A stretch of 64,000 bases of DNA from Polynucleobacter arcticus (GTDB taxonomy: Bacteria > Pseudomonadota > Gammaproteobacteria > Burkholderiales > Burkholderiaceae). Shown here in pieces: positions 19,207 through 30,810 of the stretch; position 1 is the first letter of the stretch, and each line of letters opens with the position of its first letter. The position numbers were made by a program, and so were the translations under genes. Location of the stretch: assembly GCF_013307205.1 (NCBI RefSeq), contig NZ_CP028940.1, positions 1,409,702-1,473,701 on the forward strand. Direction: 5' to 3'. The notes beneath the pieces are model-generated. The model was not told the DNA's origin, searched no databases, and was given only the letters and a program-made list of their open reading frames with translations.

Positions 19207-19800
19207 TTATCGACTATGCAGGGCCAGCACATTGCGAACGGGCGAAAAGCTCCGGCGGTGTTGATCACAGGCGCCAAATTTCTTTAAGGCGGCAAAATGT
19301 GCCTCCGTTGGATAACCCATATGTTGCGCAAACCCATATTGCGGATGGAGATCATGCAGGGCTATCATTTGATGATCGCGTGTAACCTTTGCCAAGATGG
19401 ATGCTGCTGAAATAGCCGGCTCTTTGGCATCACCTTTGACGATAGCCTCAGCGGATATAGGAAGTTCTGGACAGCGATTACCATCAATTAATGCCTTATC
19501 AGGCCAGCCACCCAAACGCGTAGTCAGATCCTCAATAGCCCGGCGCATAGCCAGCATAGTTGCCTGCAGAATGTTGATCTGGTCGATCTCTATTGGACTA
19601 GCCTCTCCAATGCCCCACGCCTTTGCCTTTAGCTGGATCTCCCCAAATAAAAACTCGCGTCTTGCAGCGGATAACTTTTTGGAATCTTTTAAACCAGCAA
19701 TAGGATTCTCAGGATCGAGGACAACTGCACCAGCAACAACTGCCCCTGCCAATGGACCACGCCCTGCTTCGTCAACACCGCAAACCCAAATGACGCTCAC
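19207..19800 (-). CDS. rnhB: Ribonuclease HII
   Basis: The 197-residue enzyme cleaves RNA in RNA-DNA hybrids and nicks at single ribonucleotides in DNA. The start [14 protein letters not shown] holds two catalytic acids, and DSKKLS and the later KVTRDHQM are also typical. It overlaps the end of lpxB by four bases, a pairing common in proteobacteria. Confidence 0.95.
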   Translation of the reverse strand: MSVIWVCGVDEAGRGPLAGAVVAGAVVLDPENPIAGLKDSKKLSAARREFLFGEIQLKAKAWGIGEASPIEIDQINILQATMLAMRRAIEDLTTRLGGWPDKALIDGNRCPELPISAEAIVKGDAKEPAISAASILAKVTRDHQMIALHDLHPQYGFAQHMGYPTEAHFAALKKFGACDQHRRSFSPVRNVLALHSR

Positions 19801-20999
19801 ACGTTAGTCCGTTTTTTAGTCGCGGCAATCGTTTGTGCTACCGCTTGAGCAACTAACAGACCTGTTGGTCTACGCAAAGTCTCATGCATTTGAGCAAAGC
19901 GGGTATTGAGTTGATGCACTTTATTGGGGTTGTTCAACCAGGCCAATAAGGCATCTGCCAACTTACTCGGAGTAGCATCGTCCTGTAGAAGCTCTGGGAC
20001 AACGAACTCTCCGCATAAAATATTAGGAAGCCCTACATAAGGCAGATATCCTTGGCGCTTCATAATCTGGGCGGTCAACCAAGGCACCTTATATGAAATC
20101 ACCATCGGCTTTTTCCAGAGCGCTGCTTGTAAAGTAGCGGTGCCACTGGCAATTAACACTACATCAGCAGCTTCAAGCACTGCATCTGCTTCGCCATCAA
20201 TGAGATAAATATGCAGGTCAGGATTTTTCTCTAGGGCGGCTTCAAGCAAACCCTCCAGCGGTATACGCAAACGTGGGGTTGCCACCGGGATGACAAAATG
20301 AATTAACTGTCCCGGCAAACGGCTCACAAGCTCGGCAATGGTTTCAAAAAAGATGGGGGCGATCAGTTCGATCTCAGAGCCGCGACTACCAGGCAATACT
20401 GCGACAACAGTTCCATCCAGCGCATTACCAGGAAGATTAAGTATTGTCTCGATTCGCTGTTTGGCAGTAGTGGGATTAGGCTCCAGTGGAATTTCACTCG
20501 CTAAGGGATGCCCAACATACGTTGCACTGATACCAGCCCGCTCATAAATCTCAGTTTCAAATGGAAAAATACAGAGCATTCTTTCTACAGCTTGCTTGAT
20601 CTTAGTAATGCGCCCTGCTCTCCAGGCCCAAATAGAAGGAGACACAAAATGCAGAGTCGGAATGCCAGCTTTACGTAAAGCCAATTCAACTCCGAGATTG
20701 AAATCAGGTGCATCAATACCCAGATAGACATCGGGCCGATCATCACCCAGCAGATTAGCAATCAACCCCTTACGAAGCTTGAGGATGGCGGGCAGTTGTT
20801 TGATTGCTTCAACGTAACCGCGAACACTGAGCGTTTCCATAGGCCAATCGGAACGCAGACCCTCCGCCTGCATGCGTGGGCCACCAATGCCGTAGACCTC
20901 CAAATTAGAGGTATCTGGTATCTGCTTGAGAGCACTCAGTACTGGCGCAGCCAGTAAATCACCCGAAGGCTCTCCAGCAACACAAGCAAGTTTAGACAC
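19797..20999 (-). CDS. lpxB: Lipid-A-disaccharide synthase
   Basis: The enzyme joins UDP-diacylglucosamine and lipid X to form the lipid A disaccharide at the inner membrane. Family marks are [15 protein letters not shown] at the N-terminus, [10 protein letters not shown], and [23 protein letters not shown] at 20999 (400 residues) was chosen as start because it stands 10 bases after the lpxA stop and just before the conserved N-terminus; an in-frame ATG at 21041 would overlap lpxA by 32 bases. Confidence 0.94.
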   Translation of the reverse strand: MSKLACVAGEPSGDLLAAPVLSALKQIPDTSNLEVYGIGGPRMQAEGLRSDWPMETLSVRGYVEAIKQLPAILKLRKGLIANLLGDDRPDVYLGIDAPDFNLGVELALRKAGIPTLHFVSPSIWAWRAGRITKIKQAVERMLCIFPFETEIYERAGISATYVGHPLASEIPLEPNPTTAKQRIETILNLPGNALDGTVVAVLPGSRGSEIELIAPIFFETIAELVSRLPGQLIHFVIPVATPRLRIPLEGLLEAALEKNPDLHIYLIDGEADAVLEAADVVLIASGTATLQAALWKKPMVISYKVPWLTAQIMKRQGYLPYVGLPNILCGEFVVPELLQDDATPSKLADALLAWLNNPNKVHQLNTRFAQMHETLRRPTGLLVAQAVAQTIAATKKRTNV

Positions 21000-21009
21000 T
21001 AGGCCTGCT

Positions 21010-21807
21010 TTATCGGACAATGCCGCGTGTAGAGGCAGCAATGAAGTCGTGGAACTCGGTCAGTTTTTCTGCAGTAGCGGCATCGGCAGCACTAGCCAGC
21101 GCCATCTTCTGAATTTCTACCTTAGCTTCTTCAAAGCTCAAGCCATCTTTGTAGAGAACCTTGTAAGCCTGACGTAATGCAGAAATTGTCTCGCTCGAAA
21201 AACCACGACGCTTCAGACCCTCTACATTGATACCATGCGGAGAAGCTTTGTCGCCAGCAGCAATCACAAACGGCGGAATATCCTGCACTAATGCAGAAGC
21301 GCCACCGAGCATCGCATGCTGGCCGATACGAACAAATTGATGCACACCAGACATGCCGCCCATAATTGCCCAATCACTCACTTGCACGTGACCCGCAATT
21401 TGCGCATTACTTGAAAAAATGGTGTTATTGCCAATCTGACAATCATGCGCAATATGAACATAAGCCATGATCCAGTTGTCATTACCAATACGGGTGATAC
21501 CTTCATCTTGGGAGGTCCCCGTATGAATGGTGGTGAACTCACGAATCGTATTGCGATCCCCAATAACGAGCTGGGTAGGTTCGCCACGGTATTTCATATC
21601 CTGCGGAGCGCCGCCAATAGCTGCAAAGTGGGCGAAGGTGTTCTCCTTGCCAATCGTGGTGTAACCCTCAATCACCGTGTGGGAACCTATTTTGCTGCCA
21701 GCGCCGATTTTGACATTGGGTCCAATAACAGAGTAAGGACCGATCTCCACATCACTGGCGATTTCAGCTTTGCTATCAACTACAGCAGATACATGAATCC
21801 GAGTCAT
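21010..21807 (-). CDS. lpxA: UDP-N-acetylglucosamine acyltransferase
   Basis: The 265-residue enzyme performs the first step of lipid A synthesis, adding a hydroxyacyl chain to UDP-GlcNAc. It has left-handed beta-helix hexapeptide repeats over about residues 5-190, the catalytic histidine region [17 protein letters not shown] and a helical C-terminus. The start codon overlaps the stop of fabZ by one base. Confidence 0.96.
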   Translation of the reverse strand: MTRIHVSAVVDSKAEIASDVEIGPYSVIGPNVKIGAGSKIGSHTVIEGYTTIGKENTFAHFAAIGGAPQDMKYRGEPTQLVIGDRNTIREFTTIHTGTSQDEGITRIGNDNWIMAYVHIAHDCQIGNNTIFSSNAQIAGHVQVSDWAIMGGMSGVHQFVRIGQHAMLGGASALVQDIPPFVIAAGDKASPHGINVEGLKRRGFSSETISALRQAYKVLYKDGLSFEEAKVEIQKMALASAADAATAEKLTEFHDFIAASTRGIVR

Positions 21808-22256
21808 TACGCACCTTTCGTACGAACGGCGCAGGTAATGTTGGCTTCCGCAGCGAGCTCGCCATCCACCGTAGCTTGTACTTGAAATTTATAGATACCA
21901 GCCCGTTCACGCTCTAGCTTAGCAGTCATGATGAGCTGATCACCAGGTAATACCGGCTTTTTAAAACGAGCACCATCGATACCTGCAAAGTAGTACACAG
22001 CATCCTCAGCACGCTCTTCAGAGAACGTCAGCAAGGCTGCAGTTTGGGCAAGTGCTTCAATAATTAAAACGCCTGGCATTACCGGAAAATCCGGAAAGTG
22101 CCCCTGAAAAAAAGGTTCATTCATGGTGACGTTCTTGAGGGCTGTAATACTTTGGCGTGGCTCAAGCTCCAACACGCGATCAACCAATAAAAATGGATAA
22201 CGGTGCGGCAACAACTTCAAAATTTGGTTGATGTCGATCGCGATGGGTTTGCTCAT
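21807..22256 (-). CDS. fabZ: (3R)-hydroxyacyl-ACP dehydratase
   Basis: The 149-residue hot-dog-fold enzyme dehydrates hydroxyacyl-ACP in fatty-acid synthesis and so competes with LpxA and LpxD for the same acyl-ACP. The catalytic His and Glu lie in [20 protein letters not shown], preceded by [11 protein letters not shown]. It sits between lpxD and lpxA, the common order. Confidence 0.96.
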   Translation of the reverse strand: MSKPIAIDINQILKLLPHRYPFLLVDRVLELEPRQSITALKNVTMNEPFFQGHFPDFPVMPGVLIIEALAQTAALLTFSEERAEDAVYYFAGIDGARFKKPVLPGDQLIMTAKLERERAGIYKFQVQATVDGELAAEANITCAVRTKGA

Positions 22257-22302
22257 GTGTATACCTACTGAATAAAGTGACTAGTTTTTTGTAATGACAA
22301 AG

Positions 22303-23358
22303 CTATTTAGACTGATCTAATAGCCGCAAGCGTTGACGTATTTTATCGAGACCTCGCAGAATAGCCGCATTTTTCTCCCAAGCACTATGGAGCATTGATG
22401 GGTATACACCGGTGTAATGTTGCCCTGGTTCGGTGATAGAGCGAATAATCGAGGTATTACCAGATACGGTTGTTCTATCAGCAATCGTCAGATGCCCAGC
22501 AAAATTGGCTGCGCCGCCAATAATGCAAAAATTTCCAATTTTGGTGCTACCTGAGATGGCAGCACAACCGGCAATAACACAGCAATTGCCAACCACTACG
22601 TTATGTGCAATTTGCACTTGGTTATCAATCTTAGTTCCATTGCCAATGATGGTATTACTCATGGCCCCACGATCAATGGTGGTGGATGCACCAATTTCTA
22701 CATCATCGCCAATTACAACAGCACCCGTTTGCGGGATCTTGACCCACTCGCCACCCGTAGCAGAAAAGTCAGGAGCAAAACCAAACCCATCGGCACCGAT
22801 CACTGCCCCGCTATGAATAATGCAACGCTCACCAATAGTCGTGTCTGAATAGAGAGACACATTGGGATAAATCAAAGTATCACTACCAATACTGGAATTG
22901 CTTGCAACAGATGTATTGCCTAGCAATATGACACGCTCACCCAATTTTGCGCCAGGACCAATTTGTACAAATGGTCCAATATGACAGGATGCAGGAATGA
23001 TTACAGAAGAATCTATTGCAGCACTGGGATGCACACCCGGTGGATAAATAGGCTCTGATGTCTTTGCAAAGTGCTGGGCTATTCTGGCAAAAGTTGCATA
23101 GGGATTTTTGGCAACAAAGTAAACCCGTTGCCCAGAGTGAACACCAGGATTTGACTGCAGAAAATCCAGGTCTGCTTGGCTAACAATTAATCCGCCAGCA
23201 ACACTATCGCTAGCCTGCTGGCGATAGAGTGGGTTGGAAAGAAAGGAGATTTGGCTCGCTTGGGCTCGCTCAAGAGGAGCCAAACCCATCAGCGAAAGAG
23301 TGCCATCCCCCACCAAGCTAACTTGAAACTGTTCGGCCAGCTCGATGGCGGTCGGCAT
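22303..23358 (-). CDS. lpxD: UDP-3-O-(3-hydroxyacyl)glucosamine N-acyltransferase
   Basis: The 351-residue enzyme adds the second acyl chain in lipid A synthesis. An N-terminal uridine-binding domain (about residues 1-100, [10 protein letters not shown]) precedes the hexapeptide-repeat helix, which includes [10 protein letters not shown] and [11 protein letters not shown] with the catalytic histidine. It stands five bases behind the skp gene and 46 ahead of fabZ. Confidence 0.96.
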   Translation of the reverse strand: MPTAIELAEQFQVSLVGDGTLSLMGLAPLERAQASQISFLSNPLYRQQASDSVAGGLIVSQADLDFLQSNPGVHSGQRVYFVAKNPYATFARIAQHFAKTSEPIYPPGVHPSAAIDSSVIIPASCHIGPFVQIGPGAKLGERVILLGNTSVASNSSIGSDTLIYPNVSLYSDTTIGERCIIHSGAVIGADGFGFAPDFSATGGEWVKIPQTGAVVIGDDVEIGASTTIDRGAMSNTIIGNGTKIDNQVQIAHNVVVGNCCVIAGCAAISGSTKIGNFCIIGGAANFAGHLTIADRTTVSGNTSIIRSITEPGQHYTGVYPSMLHSAWEKNAAILRGLDKIRQRLRLLDQSK

Positions 23359-23363
23359 AAAAC

Positions 23364-23891
23364 TTACTTGAGACTATTCAAGGCCTTGATGACATCATCA
23401 GTCACATCAACCTTAGGATTTGCATAGGCTGGATCTTGAATAATGACATCAATTTTTCTTTGCTCAGCAATTTGCTTGAGAGCTTGATTGGCTTTCTCAG
23501 CAATTTTGGCGCGCTCTTCAAAATTTCTCTGATTGAGTTCTTCGGTATATTCGCGTTGTTTACGTTGCAGATCACGATCTTGGTCAGCCAATTCACGTTG
23601 ACGACGAACACGGTCTGCCTCGGACATTACCGCAGAGTCACGATCTAATTTTTCAGCAGCAGACTGAATTTTTTGAGCGCTGTCACGAATTTCATTCTGG
23701 CGCTTCATGAATTCATTCTGCAATTTAGTCTGGCTTGCTTTTGCCATATTTGACTCGTTGAATACTTTTTCAACGTTAACGGCAGCCACTCGAGTACCCG
23801 CATCTTGAGCAAATACTTGCGGTAATGTAATTGCGTATATGACAGCAATTAAGCTGTATTGAATCCATTTTGAAGACTGATTGAGCTTCAT
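23364..23891 (-). CDS. skp: OmpH/Skp-family periplasmic chaperone
   Basis: The 175-residue protein has a signal peptide ending near residue 28 (QVFAQD) and a long charged coiled-coil region, as in Skp. Skp holds unfolded outer-membrane proteins in the periplasm. The conserved opening [13 protein letters not shown] and the closing [18 protein letters not shown] support the family. It is placed between bamA and lpxD, as in many Gram-negative bacteria. Confidence 0.92.
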   Translation of the reverse strand: MKLNQSSKWIQYSLIAVIYAITLPQVFAQDAGTRVAAVNVEKVFNESNMAKASQTKLQNEFMKRQNEIRDSAQKIQSAAEKLDRDSAVMSEADRVRRQRELADQDRDLQRKQREYTEELNQRNFEERAKIAEKANQALKQIAEQRKIDVIIQDPAYANPKVDVTDDVIKALNSLK

Positions 23892-23908
23892 AACACTTTC
23901 CTTAACAA

Positions 23909-26257
23909 TTAAAACGCGGTACCTACTTGGAACTGCAAACGCTGGATATTATCCGTTGGTAACGATTTGATCGGAATACCGTAACTGAATTTGAGCGGCC
24001 CCAAAGGTGATATCCATGATAAACCTAAGCCATAAGAATATCGCAAGACAAGATTGATATTTTCGTTGTACACATTACCGCCATCCACGAAGCCGAAGAC
24101 ACGCAGGGTTTTATCTACACCCGATCCTGGAACGGGAACGGTATATTCCACATTGTTGACGATTTTTGACTGTCCACCTGTGGGCTGATTTAGGCCGGTA
24201 ATAGTGTTAACGTAGGTCGGACCAAGCGATCCAGGCGCATAACCACGGACCGATCCGATACCGCCAACATAGTAGTTTTTAGTAATCGGGAAAGGATACT
24301 TTCCGTAAGCTTCGCCATAACCCACTTCGCCGTTGTAGGACAGAATGTTACCCTTCGAGAAAGAGTGATACTTCTGATATTGACCAAACAATCGGTAGAA
24401 CATCATGTTACCAACCGGAGTTCCCACTTCAGCACTGAGTTGTTGCAAGGATCCTGTCGATGGAACCAAAGTGCTATCTCGACCATCACGTGACCAACCT
24501 ACTGTAATGGGGACGTTATAAGTATTGAGAGTCGCCGGATAACCAGGCGCGGCAATGCCGTAGTCCTGCATGTAATTTAGGTACGGAGTAGGTGTATTCA
24601 CGCTAGACTGGATCTGGAAAACCTCAAAACCAGTACCAAAGAAGACCCTATCGACCTCGGTATAAGGAACACCAAACTTGATGTTAGAACCAACCGACTT
24701 AATTTGATAATCAGGGTCACCGGTGTAGTACAGCGGCTTAGATGAGCGGTAGTACAGATCAGTGAAGCGACTGATTCCGTCCTCAGTGAAGTAGGGATCG
24801 TAATTGGATAAAGCCAAGCTTTGGTTGATCTTACCGAGAGAGAAATTCAAGCCAACCGCTGTACCAGTACCAAAAGCATTCTCCTGATTAATACCGGCAG
24901 ACAAGATTAACTTTTCAGTAGATGAAAAACCAGCGCCAATAGTAATCGCGCCCGTTGGCTTCTCACTCACCTTTACGTTCACGTCAACCTGGTCAGGGGA
25001 TCCTGGAACGTCCTGTGTTGACACATCGGTCTCAGTAAAGTAACCCAAACGGCCTAAGCGTTTTTTGGATAAATCGATCTTTTCGCTATCGAACCAAGAG
25101 CTTTCAAATTGACGCATCTCGCGACGAATCACCATGTCGCGGGTCTTGGCATTGCCAGTGACATTCACTTGACGCACATAGACGCGGCGACCCGGATCAA
25201 TAACGAGTGTTAAATCTACCTCACTCAGATCGCGGCGAATATCTGGCTGCGGGTTAATGGTTGCAAAAGCATAACCATAAGATCCCAGAATTTCTGCAAT
25301 GGCTTTGGTGCTCTCAGTTAACTTCGCGGACGAGAATGTATCACCCGCCTTGAGCTTCACCAATTGAATCAGTTCAGCCTCTTTGCCCAGTAAATCACCA
25401 GCTAAACGCACATTCTTAACGGTGAACTTATTACCCTCACTAATACTAACTGTGAGGAAAATTCCTTTTTTATCCGGGGTGATGGAAACCTGAGTAGATT
25501 CAATCACAAACTCGAGGTAACCACGGTTGAGATAGTAAGAGCGAATGTTCTCTAAGTCAGCAGTCAGCTTTTGCTTAGAATATAGATTGTCTTTGCTATA
25601 CCAAGATAGCCATCCACCAGTCTTAAGCTGCATCTCACTTTTAAGAGTGCTTTCGCTAAAGACACTATTACCAATGAAGTTTATTTCCTGAATTTTCGCT
25701 ACAGGACCTTCATCGATATTGAAATAAATAGCCACTTGGTTTCGCTCCACCGGAGTCACTGTTGCGACTACCTCGGCTGCGTACATGCCTTTACTGACAT
25801 ATTGGCGCTTGAGCTCTTGCTCGGCCTTGTCGATCAGGGCTTTGTCGTAAAAACGGGCTTCGGCAACCCCAACGGCTCTCAAGGATTTACGAACTACTTC
25901 TTGGTCAAACTCTTTCATCCCAGTAAATTCAATCCGGGAAATAGTTGGACGCTCTTCCGCAATCACAATTAAGACATTACCTTGCGCCTGGATCTGTACA
26001 TCTCGGAAAAAGCCAGTGCTATACAAAGCTTTAATTGATTCAGCACTCTTATCTTGGGTAAAAGTGTCGCCTACCTGAACCGGCAAATAACTAAATACGG
26101 TTCCTGGCTCTACTCGCTGCAAACCTTCGATACGAATATCTTTAATAACAAAGGATTCGGCCGTTTGCGCATGAACACTGAAGCTGGTAGCAACAATCAG
26201 GGCGACCTGGATAAGAAATCGGGGTACAGAGCGAAATGAAGGGATCAAAAAATTCAA
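23909..26257 (-). CDS. bamA: Outer-membrane protein assembly factor BamA
   Basis: The 782-residue protein inserts beta-barrel proteins into the outer membrane. After a signal peptide (about residues 1-30) come five POTRA domains (about 38-440) starting at FVIKDIRIEGLQRVEPG. They are followed by a 16-strand barrel that includes the VRGY motif (GGIGSVRGYAPGSLGP) and ends with an aromatic residue (FQVGTAF), the expected C-terminal signal. It overlaps rseP by four bases. Confidence 0.97.
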   Translation of the reverse strand: MNFLIPSFRSVPRFLIQVALIVATSFSVHAQTAESFVIKDIRIEGLQRVEPGTVFSYLPVQVGDTFTQDKSAESIKALYSTGFFRDVQIQAQGNVLIVIAEERPTISRIEFTGMKEFDQEVVRKSLRAVGVAEARFYDKALIDKAEQELKRQYVSKGMYAAEVVATVTPVERNQVAIYFNIDEGPVAKIQEINFIGNSVFSESTLKSEMQLKTGGWLSWYSKDNLYSKQKLTADLENIRSYYLNRGYLEFVIESTQVSITPDKKGIFLTVSISEGNKFTVKNVRLAGDLLGKEAELIQLVKLKAGDTFSSAKLTESTKAIAEILGSYGYAFATINPQPDIRRDLSEVDLTLVIDPGRRVYVRQVNVTGNAKTRDMVIRREMRQFESSWFDSEKIDLSKKRLGRLGYFTETDVSTQDVPGSPDQVDVNVKVSEKPTGAITIGAGFSSTEKLILSAGINQENAFGTGTAVGLNFSLGKINQSLALSNYDPYFTEDGISRFTDLYYRSSKPLYYTGDPDYQIKSVGSNIKFGVPYTEVDRVFFGTGFEVFQIQSSVNTPTPYLNYMQDYGIAAPGYPATLNTYNVPITVGWSRDGRDSTLVPSTGSLQQLSAEVGTPVGNMMFYRLFGQYQKYHSFSKGNILSYNGEVGYGEAYGKYPFPITKNYYVGGIGSVRGYAPGSLGPTYVNTITGLNQPTGGQSKIVNNVEYTVPVPGSGVDKTLRVFGFVDGGNVYNENINLVLRYSYGLGLSWISPLGPLKFSYGIPIKSLPTDNIQRLQFQVGTAF

Positions 26258-27387
26258 GGTGAAAAGTAGCGTTGCAAATCATTAAACAAGGCTAGCAAGG
26301 AAAGGGATATCAGTAGCAAAAACCCCACTTTTTGGAGCAATTCCTGCGCGGATAAAGAAATTCGCTTTCCTGTAACCAACTCCCATGCATCATACAGGAG
26401 CTGACCCCCATCTAGCATTGGCAAAGGCACTAAATTCAAGAGTCCGATACTGATACTCATAAGCGCTAAAAAGGCGACAAATGGTTGCCAACCCACCTGG
26501 GCAGACTTTCCCGCCATATCCGCAATACTTAAAGGTCCACCAAGCTGTTTTAAGCTGGCCTTTCCGGTAAATAAACCGAGCATTAGCCGTACGGAAACCT
26601 TGGTGATTAAGAACACCCGCTCACTTGCAAAACTAAGAGCGTCAATAGGGCCTAGTTTGAGCTCTTGCCAGTCGGAGGGTGCGCTGACTTGCGGAATTAG
26701 CCCTAAAGCCTGAAATGGGTCGGATTCTGGTGCAATTTGCGGTAAATCAGCCTGTTTAAAGGATTTAATGTGGCGGCTACCGGAAGTATCTTGAAGCTCG
26801 AGAGCAAAACCCTGCTCACCGGTAATGGCATCCAATAGGAGCCAACGTAAAGCATTCCAACTGGGAACGGGATCAAATGCTCCCAACATCGGAGCGCCGC
26901 TGCGATCAGTGGATAGAGATTGCCAGCCAATCACCTGGTCACCTGCTACGACTCCCAGTTTTGCTGCTACAGATTGCTCAGGGGGTGCTTGGAGCCGAGC
27001 AGGTAACTGGGGTACACCAGACACATAAATTACCGAAAACAAAATAACAGCGAATAAGAAATTAGCAAACGGTCCTGCTGCGACGATTAAGGAGCGCTGC
27101 CAGAGTGGCTTTACATCAAAGGATTCTGGGCGCTCTGCAGGGCTAATCGATTGCTGACTATCGCGCCCATCCAATAATTTGACGTAGCCCCCTAGTGGAA
27201 TGGAAGCAATAACCCACTCAGTCCCATTATTAGCTCGGTAAGTAAATATCGGTTTTCCAAACCCCAAGGCAAAGCGCAGGACTTTCACACCGCACAAGCG
27301 TGCCGACAAAAAATGGCCATACTCATGAAAACTCACCAACACGCCGAGGGTGACTAAAAATGCAGCAAGGGTAATTAAAGTTTGCAC
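26254..27387 (-). CDS. rseP: RseP-type site-2 metalloprotease with a single PDZ region
   Basis: The 377-residue inner-membrane protease cuts within transmembrane segments, classically the anti-sigma factor of the envelope stress response. The zinc motif HEYGH is at residues 21-25 and the second active-site motif LDGG at 325-328. Only one PDZ-like region (about residues 125-235) is visible, whereas the E. coli enzyme is about 450 residues with two. It lies between dxr and bamA. Confidence 0.92.
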   Translation of the reverse strand: MQTLITLAAFLVTLGVLVSFHEYGHFLSARLCGVKVLRFALGFGKPIFTYRANNGTEWVIASIPLGGYVKLLDGRDSQQSISPAERPESFDVKPLWQRSLIVAAGPFANFLFAVILFSVIYVSGVPQLPARLQAPPEQSVAAKLGVVAGDQVIGWQSLSTDRSGAPMLGAFDPVPSWNALRWLLLDAITGEQGFALELQDTSGSRHIKSFKQADLPQIAPESDPFQALGLIPQVSAPSDWQELKLGPIDALSFASERVFLITKVSVRLMLGLFTGKASLKQLGGPLSIADMAGKSAQVGWQPFVAFLALMSISIGLLNLVPLPMLDGGQLLYDAWELVTGKRISLSAQELLQKVGFLLLISLSLLALFNDLQRYFSP

Positions 27388-27399
27388 AAATATAGCAAT

Positions 27400-28590
27400 C
27401 TATCGTTTGATATCAAGAATGAAGTCGCGGGCGATCTGTCGCGCTCTAGCGTCTGCACCAAGAATCATCTCTAGCGAATCTGCAGAAGCTGAAGGCAATG
27501 CACTTAGAGTGCCCTCCACTACCTCTGCAATCTTCAGGTAAGGCAAGCCTGCATCCAAAAAAGCTGCGACAGCGATTTCATTAGCGGCATTTAAGACAGC
27601 AGGTGCAGTACCCCCTGCTTTTGCAGCTGCGAAAGCCAAGCTCAAACAAGGAAATTGAGAGAAATTGGGCTCCGAGAAACTTAAGCCGGATAACTGCGTT
27701 AGGTTTAATTGAGCTACTCCAGCATCAATTCGCTCGGGCCATGCTAATCCATAAGCAATAGGCGTACGCATATCAGGCTGACCCATTTGCGCCAGTACAG
27801 AACCATCTCGGTAGCGCACCATCGAGTGAACTACGCTCTGCGGATGAATCAAGACCTTGATTTTTTCTAGCGGCAATCCAAATAACCAAAATGCCTCGAT
27901 CACTTCAAGGCCTTTGTTCATCATCGTTGCGGAATCAACCGAAATCTTTCTACCCATCACCCAGTTGGGATGTGCGCAGGCCTGCTCAGGAGTGATGTCC
28001 GCCAAATCTGAAATTGACCGATCTCTGAACGGCCCACCAGAAGCAGTTAGCCAAAGTTCCTCAACCCCCAAATGGTGTGATGGCGTCTTAGTAAATTGGG
28101 CTGGTAAACATTGAAAAATAGCATTGTGTTCACTATCGATCGGTAAGAGCTCACCACCCCCAAGCTTCATGGCCTGCATAAATAAATTGCCCGACATAAC
28201 TAAGGCTTCTTTATTGGCCAGCAATACACGCTTACCCGCCTTTGCTGCCGCAAGGGTTGGAACGAGACCTGCCGCCCCTACAATGGCAGCCATTACTGTA
28301 TCGCACCCAGATTCGGTCACAGCGCTTACCAAAGCTTCGGGCCCATAAAGCACTTGAGTAGAAATCGGTTTATCTTGCAGGAGACGACTTAATTGAGCTG
28401 CGCCATCGGCGTCAGATACTACGGCAATAGCAGGCTTGAACTCGATGCATTGTTCAGCTAAACGCTCAATCTGTTTTGCAGCGGTCAGCGCTACCACTTT
28501 GAAACGATCTGGATATGCACGAATCACATCGAGGGTGTTTACACCAATCGATCCCGTAGAACCTAAGATGGCAACTTGTCTTACCGACAT
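27400..28590 (-). CDS. dxr: 1-deoxy-D-xylulose 5-phosphate reductoisomerase
   Basis: The 396-residue enzyme makes methylerythritol phosphate, the first committed step of the non-mevalonate isoprenoid pathway. The NADPH-binding start [16 protein letters not shown], the metal-binding [11 protein letters not shown] and the flexible loop SGGPFRDRS followed by [23 protein letters not shown] are intact in order. Its start overlaps the last base of the cdsA gene. Confidence 0.97.
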   Translation of the reverse strand: MSVRQVAILGSTGSIGVNTLDVIRAYPDRFKVVALTAAKQIERLAEQCIEFKPAIAVVSDADGAAQLSRLLQDKPISTQVLYGPEALVSAVTESGCDTVMAAIVGAAGLVPTLAAAKAGKRVLLANKEALVMSGNLFMQAMKLGGGELLPIDSEHNAIFQCLPAQFTKTPSHHLGVEELWLTASGGPFRDRSISDLADITPEQACAHPNWVMGRKISVDSATMMNKGLEVIEAFWLFGLPLEKIKVLIHPQSVVHSMVRYRDGSVLAQMGQPDMRTPIAYGLAWPERIDAGVAQLNLTQLSGLSFSEPNFSQFPCLSLAFAAAKAGGTAPAVLNAANEIAVAAFLDAGLPYLKIAEVVEGTLSALPSASADSLEMILGADARARQIARDFILDIKR

Positions 28591-29417
28591 TAAATCAATC
28601 CAGCAAGTAATGCTGCTATGGGCATGGTCGGAATGAGCGCGTCAACACGATCCAAAACCCCGCCGTGCCCTGGCAATAAATGGCTACTGTCTTTGACGCC
28701 AGCCAAGCGCTTGAACTGAGACTCAAACAAATCACCGAAGACGCTAAATGCTACTAATACCGTCACCATCAAAAACATGGGCACCCAGCCAAAGCGAATA
28801 GCCCACGCACCAAATAATGTATCGCCAAGCGGTAAATACACTACACACAAAAATGTATATAGGTAGCAAAGTGCTAGGCCCCCTACCGCGCCTTCAATCG
28901 ATTTTCCTGGGCTAATTTGTACAGCAAGTTTATGTTTACCAAACGCCTTGCCAACAAAATAGGCGCCGATATCGGCAATCCAGACTAGGGCCATACTGCT
29001 TAATAAAAAGACTAAACCTAGCTCGCGCAAGAAGACTAATGCGAACCACGTTGCTGGAAGAACGATCAAGCCCAGGATGCCGTAAAAAGATTTCAATTTT
29101 TGGAAAGAAAGATTCATCCCCTTCGCCAAAATGAATGGCGCTACGAAGAACCAAAATAAAACCGCAATAATCAGCAATGAGAATTGCCAAGAGATTGCTT
29201 GCATACCCAATAAAAATAAAATAATCGTCAAGCAAAAAACGGCGTAAAGCCAAGCCGCTTTCTTGGCTTCTGGGGCGATCATGCGACTCCATTCCCAAGA
29301 GGCAGCTACTAGTGCAACGAGAAAGAAAGCGCCCAGATAAAACGGAGGCAATAAAAATAAGATGGGCAATAGAACTGCCATCAGAATGGTGGCAGTAATG
29401 ATTCGGGTTTTTAGCAT
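28590..29417 (-). CDS. cdsA: Phosphatidate cytidylyltransferase
   Basis: The 275-residue inner-membrane enzyme makes CDP-diacylglycerol from phosphatidate and CTP for phospholipid synthesis. At least six hydrophobic segments are visible, and the signature near the C-terminus reads [20 protein letters not shown] followed by [12 protein letters not shown]. It follows uppS by 17 bases. Confidence 0.95.
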   Translation of the reverse strand: MLKTRIITATILMAVLLPILFLLPPFYLGAFFLVALVAASWEWSRMIAPEAKKAAWLYAVFCLTIILFLLGMQAISWQFSLLIIAVLFWFFVAPFILAKGMNLSFQKLKSFYGILGLIVLPATWFALVFLRELGLVFLLSSMALVWIADIGAYFVGKAFGKHKLAVQISPGKSIEGAVGGLALCYLYTFLCVVYLPLGDTLFGAWAIRFGWVPMFLMVTVLVAFSVFGDLFESQFKRLAGVKDSSHLLPGHGGVLDRVDALIPTMPIAALLAGLI

Positions 29418-29434
29418 GGGGGGATCAGGAGAAT

Positions 29435-30208
29435 TTAGACTGCGTCACTCATGGACTCAGATGCCAGCTGGGCGCTAGTACGTCCAAAACGGCGCTCACG
29501 CTGACTAAACCAAGCAAACGCTTTATGAAGCTCTGCCTCGTCAAAGTCAGGCCAGAGCGTATCAGTGAAATACAGCTCGGTATACGCCAGTTGCCACAGC
29601 AAGAAGTTACTGACCCGCTGCTCACCACCAGTGCGAATAAAAAGATCAGGCTCAGGTGCATAGGCCATCGACAAATGGGGCTGAAGTAATTCCTCGGAAA
29701 CTTGCTCTGGCTTTAAGCCAGGATTAGCGGCCAAACATCGGCTCATCGCCTGCAAAATATCCCAGCGTCCACCATAGTTAGCGGCGATAGTAAAAGTCAG
29801 ACTCTTACAGCCAGCAGTCTTTTCTTCGGAGAATTGCACCATCTCCTGAATTGTAGAGTCAAAGCGACTCAAGTCGCCGATGAGGCGAAGGGAGATGTCG
29901 TTTTCAGCAAGACGAGAGACTTCACTTTTTAATGACTTCAAAAATAATTTCATTAAAAAACCCACCTCTTCTGGTGGGCGGCGCCAGTTCTCAGAACTAA
30001 ACGCAAATACGGTGAGGTACTCCACACCAAGACGACGACACTCTTGCACAATCTTTCGGACAGCACCCAACCCTTCAGAGTGGCCCGCTACTCGCGGCAT
30101 GAAACGCTTGCTGGCCCAGCGTCCGTTGCCATCCATGATGATGGCGACATGGCGCGGTATCGCGCTTACCTCTGGAACGGCTAAGGTAGAGCTAGCGTGC
30201 TGAGTCAT
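29435..30208 (-). CDS. uppS: Undecaprenyl diphosphate synthase
   Basis: The 257-residue cis-prenyltransferase makes the C55 lipid carrier for cell-wall and polysaccharide synthesis. The catalytic motif [13 protein letters not shown] (Asp26), [11 protein letters not shown] and the closing [12 protein letters not shown] are present. It lies between frr and cdsA, the usual order. Confidence 0.97.
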   Translation of the reverse strand: MTQHASSTLAVPEVSAIPRHVAIIMDGNGRWASKRFMPRVAGHSEGLGAVRKIVQECRRLGVEYLTVFAFSSENWRRPPEEVGFLMKLFLKSLKSEVSRLAENDISLRLIGDLSRFDSTIQEMVQFSEEKTAGCKSLTFTIAANYGGRWDILQAMSRCLAANPGLKPEQVSEELLQPHLSMAYAPEPDLFIRTGGEQRVSNFLLWQLAYTELYFTDTLWPDFDEAELHKAFAWFSQRERRFGRTSAQLASESMSDAV

Positions 30209-30238
30209 TGATGGCGATAAATAAAAAGAATCTGACGA

Positions 30239-30799
30239 CTAAACCGTCATGATCTCTTTTTCTTTTTCTGTCACGATCTTATCGATGTCTACGACTGCAC
30301 GATCGGTCATCTTCTGAATCTCATCAGTTGCACGACGCTCTTCATCCTCAGAAATTTCCTTGTCTTTGGTGAGGCGTTTTAAGTGCTCATTCGCATCGCG
30401 ACGTAAATTACGCACGGCAATCTTCGTATCTTCACCTTCGTTTCTGACGACCTTCGTCAAATCGCGACGACGCTCTTCAGTTAAGGCGGGCATTGGTACG
30501 CGAATAACTGTACCTTGCGATGCGGGATTGAGGCCTAAATCAGAATCCCGAATGGCCTTCTCGATTGCGCCAACCATCGTCTTTTCAAACGGCTGAACGT
30601 TAATGGTTCTAGCATCGGCCAGACCTAAGCTAGCCACTTGGCTTAGCGGTGTTGGATTGCCGTAGTAGTCCACCTGGATATGCTCCAAAATTCCAGGATT
30701 AGCACGACCAGAGCGAATCTTCGCTAAATTGGCCTTCAAAGCCTCAAGAGACTTCTGCATCTTTTGATCGGTAGTAGTTTTAATTTCTGTTGCGGACAT
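30239..30799 (-). CDS. frr: Ribosome recycling factor
   Basis: The 186-residue factor acts with EF-G to split the ribosome after termination. It shows the three-helix bundle core ([29 protein letters not shown]) and the typical [10 protein letters not shown]. The ATG at 30799 is preferred over the TTG three bases upstream because a GGAGG site stands five bases before it. It follows pyrH closely. Confidence 0.97.
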   Translation of the reverse strand: MSATEIKTTTDQKMQKSLEALKANLAKIRSGRANPGILEHIQVDYYGNPTPLSQVASLGLADARTINVQPFEKTMVGAIEKAIRDSDLGLNPASQGTVIRVPMPALTEERRRDLTKVVRNEGEDTKIAVRNLRRDANEHLKRLTKDKEISEDEERRATDEIQKMTDRAVVDIDKIVTEKEKEIMTV

Positions 30800-30810
30800 C
30801 AAGCCTCCTA

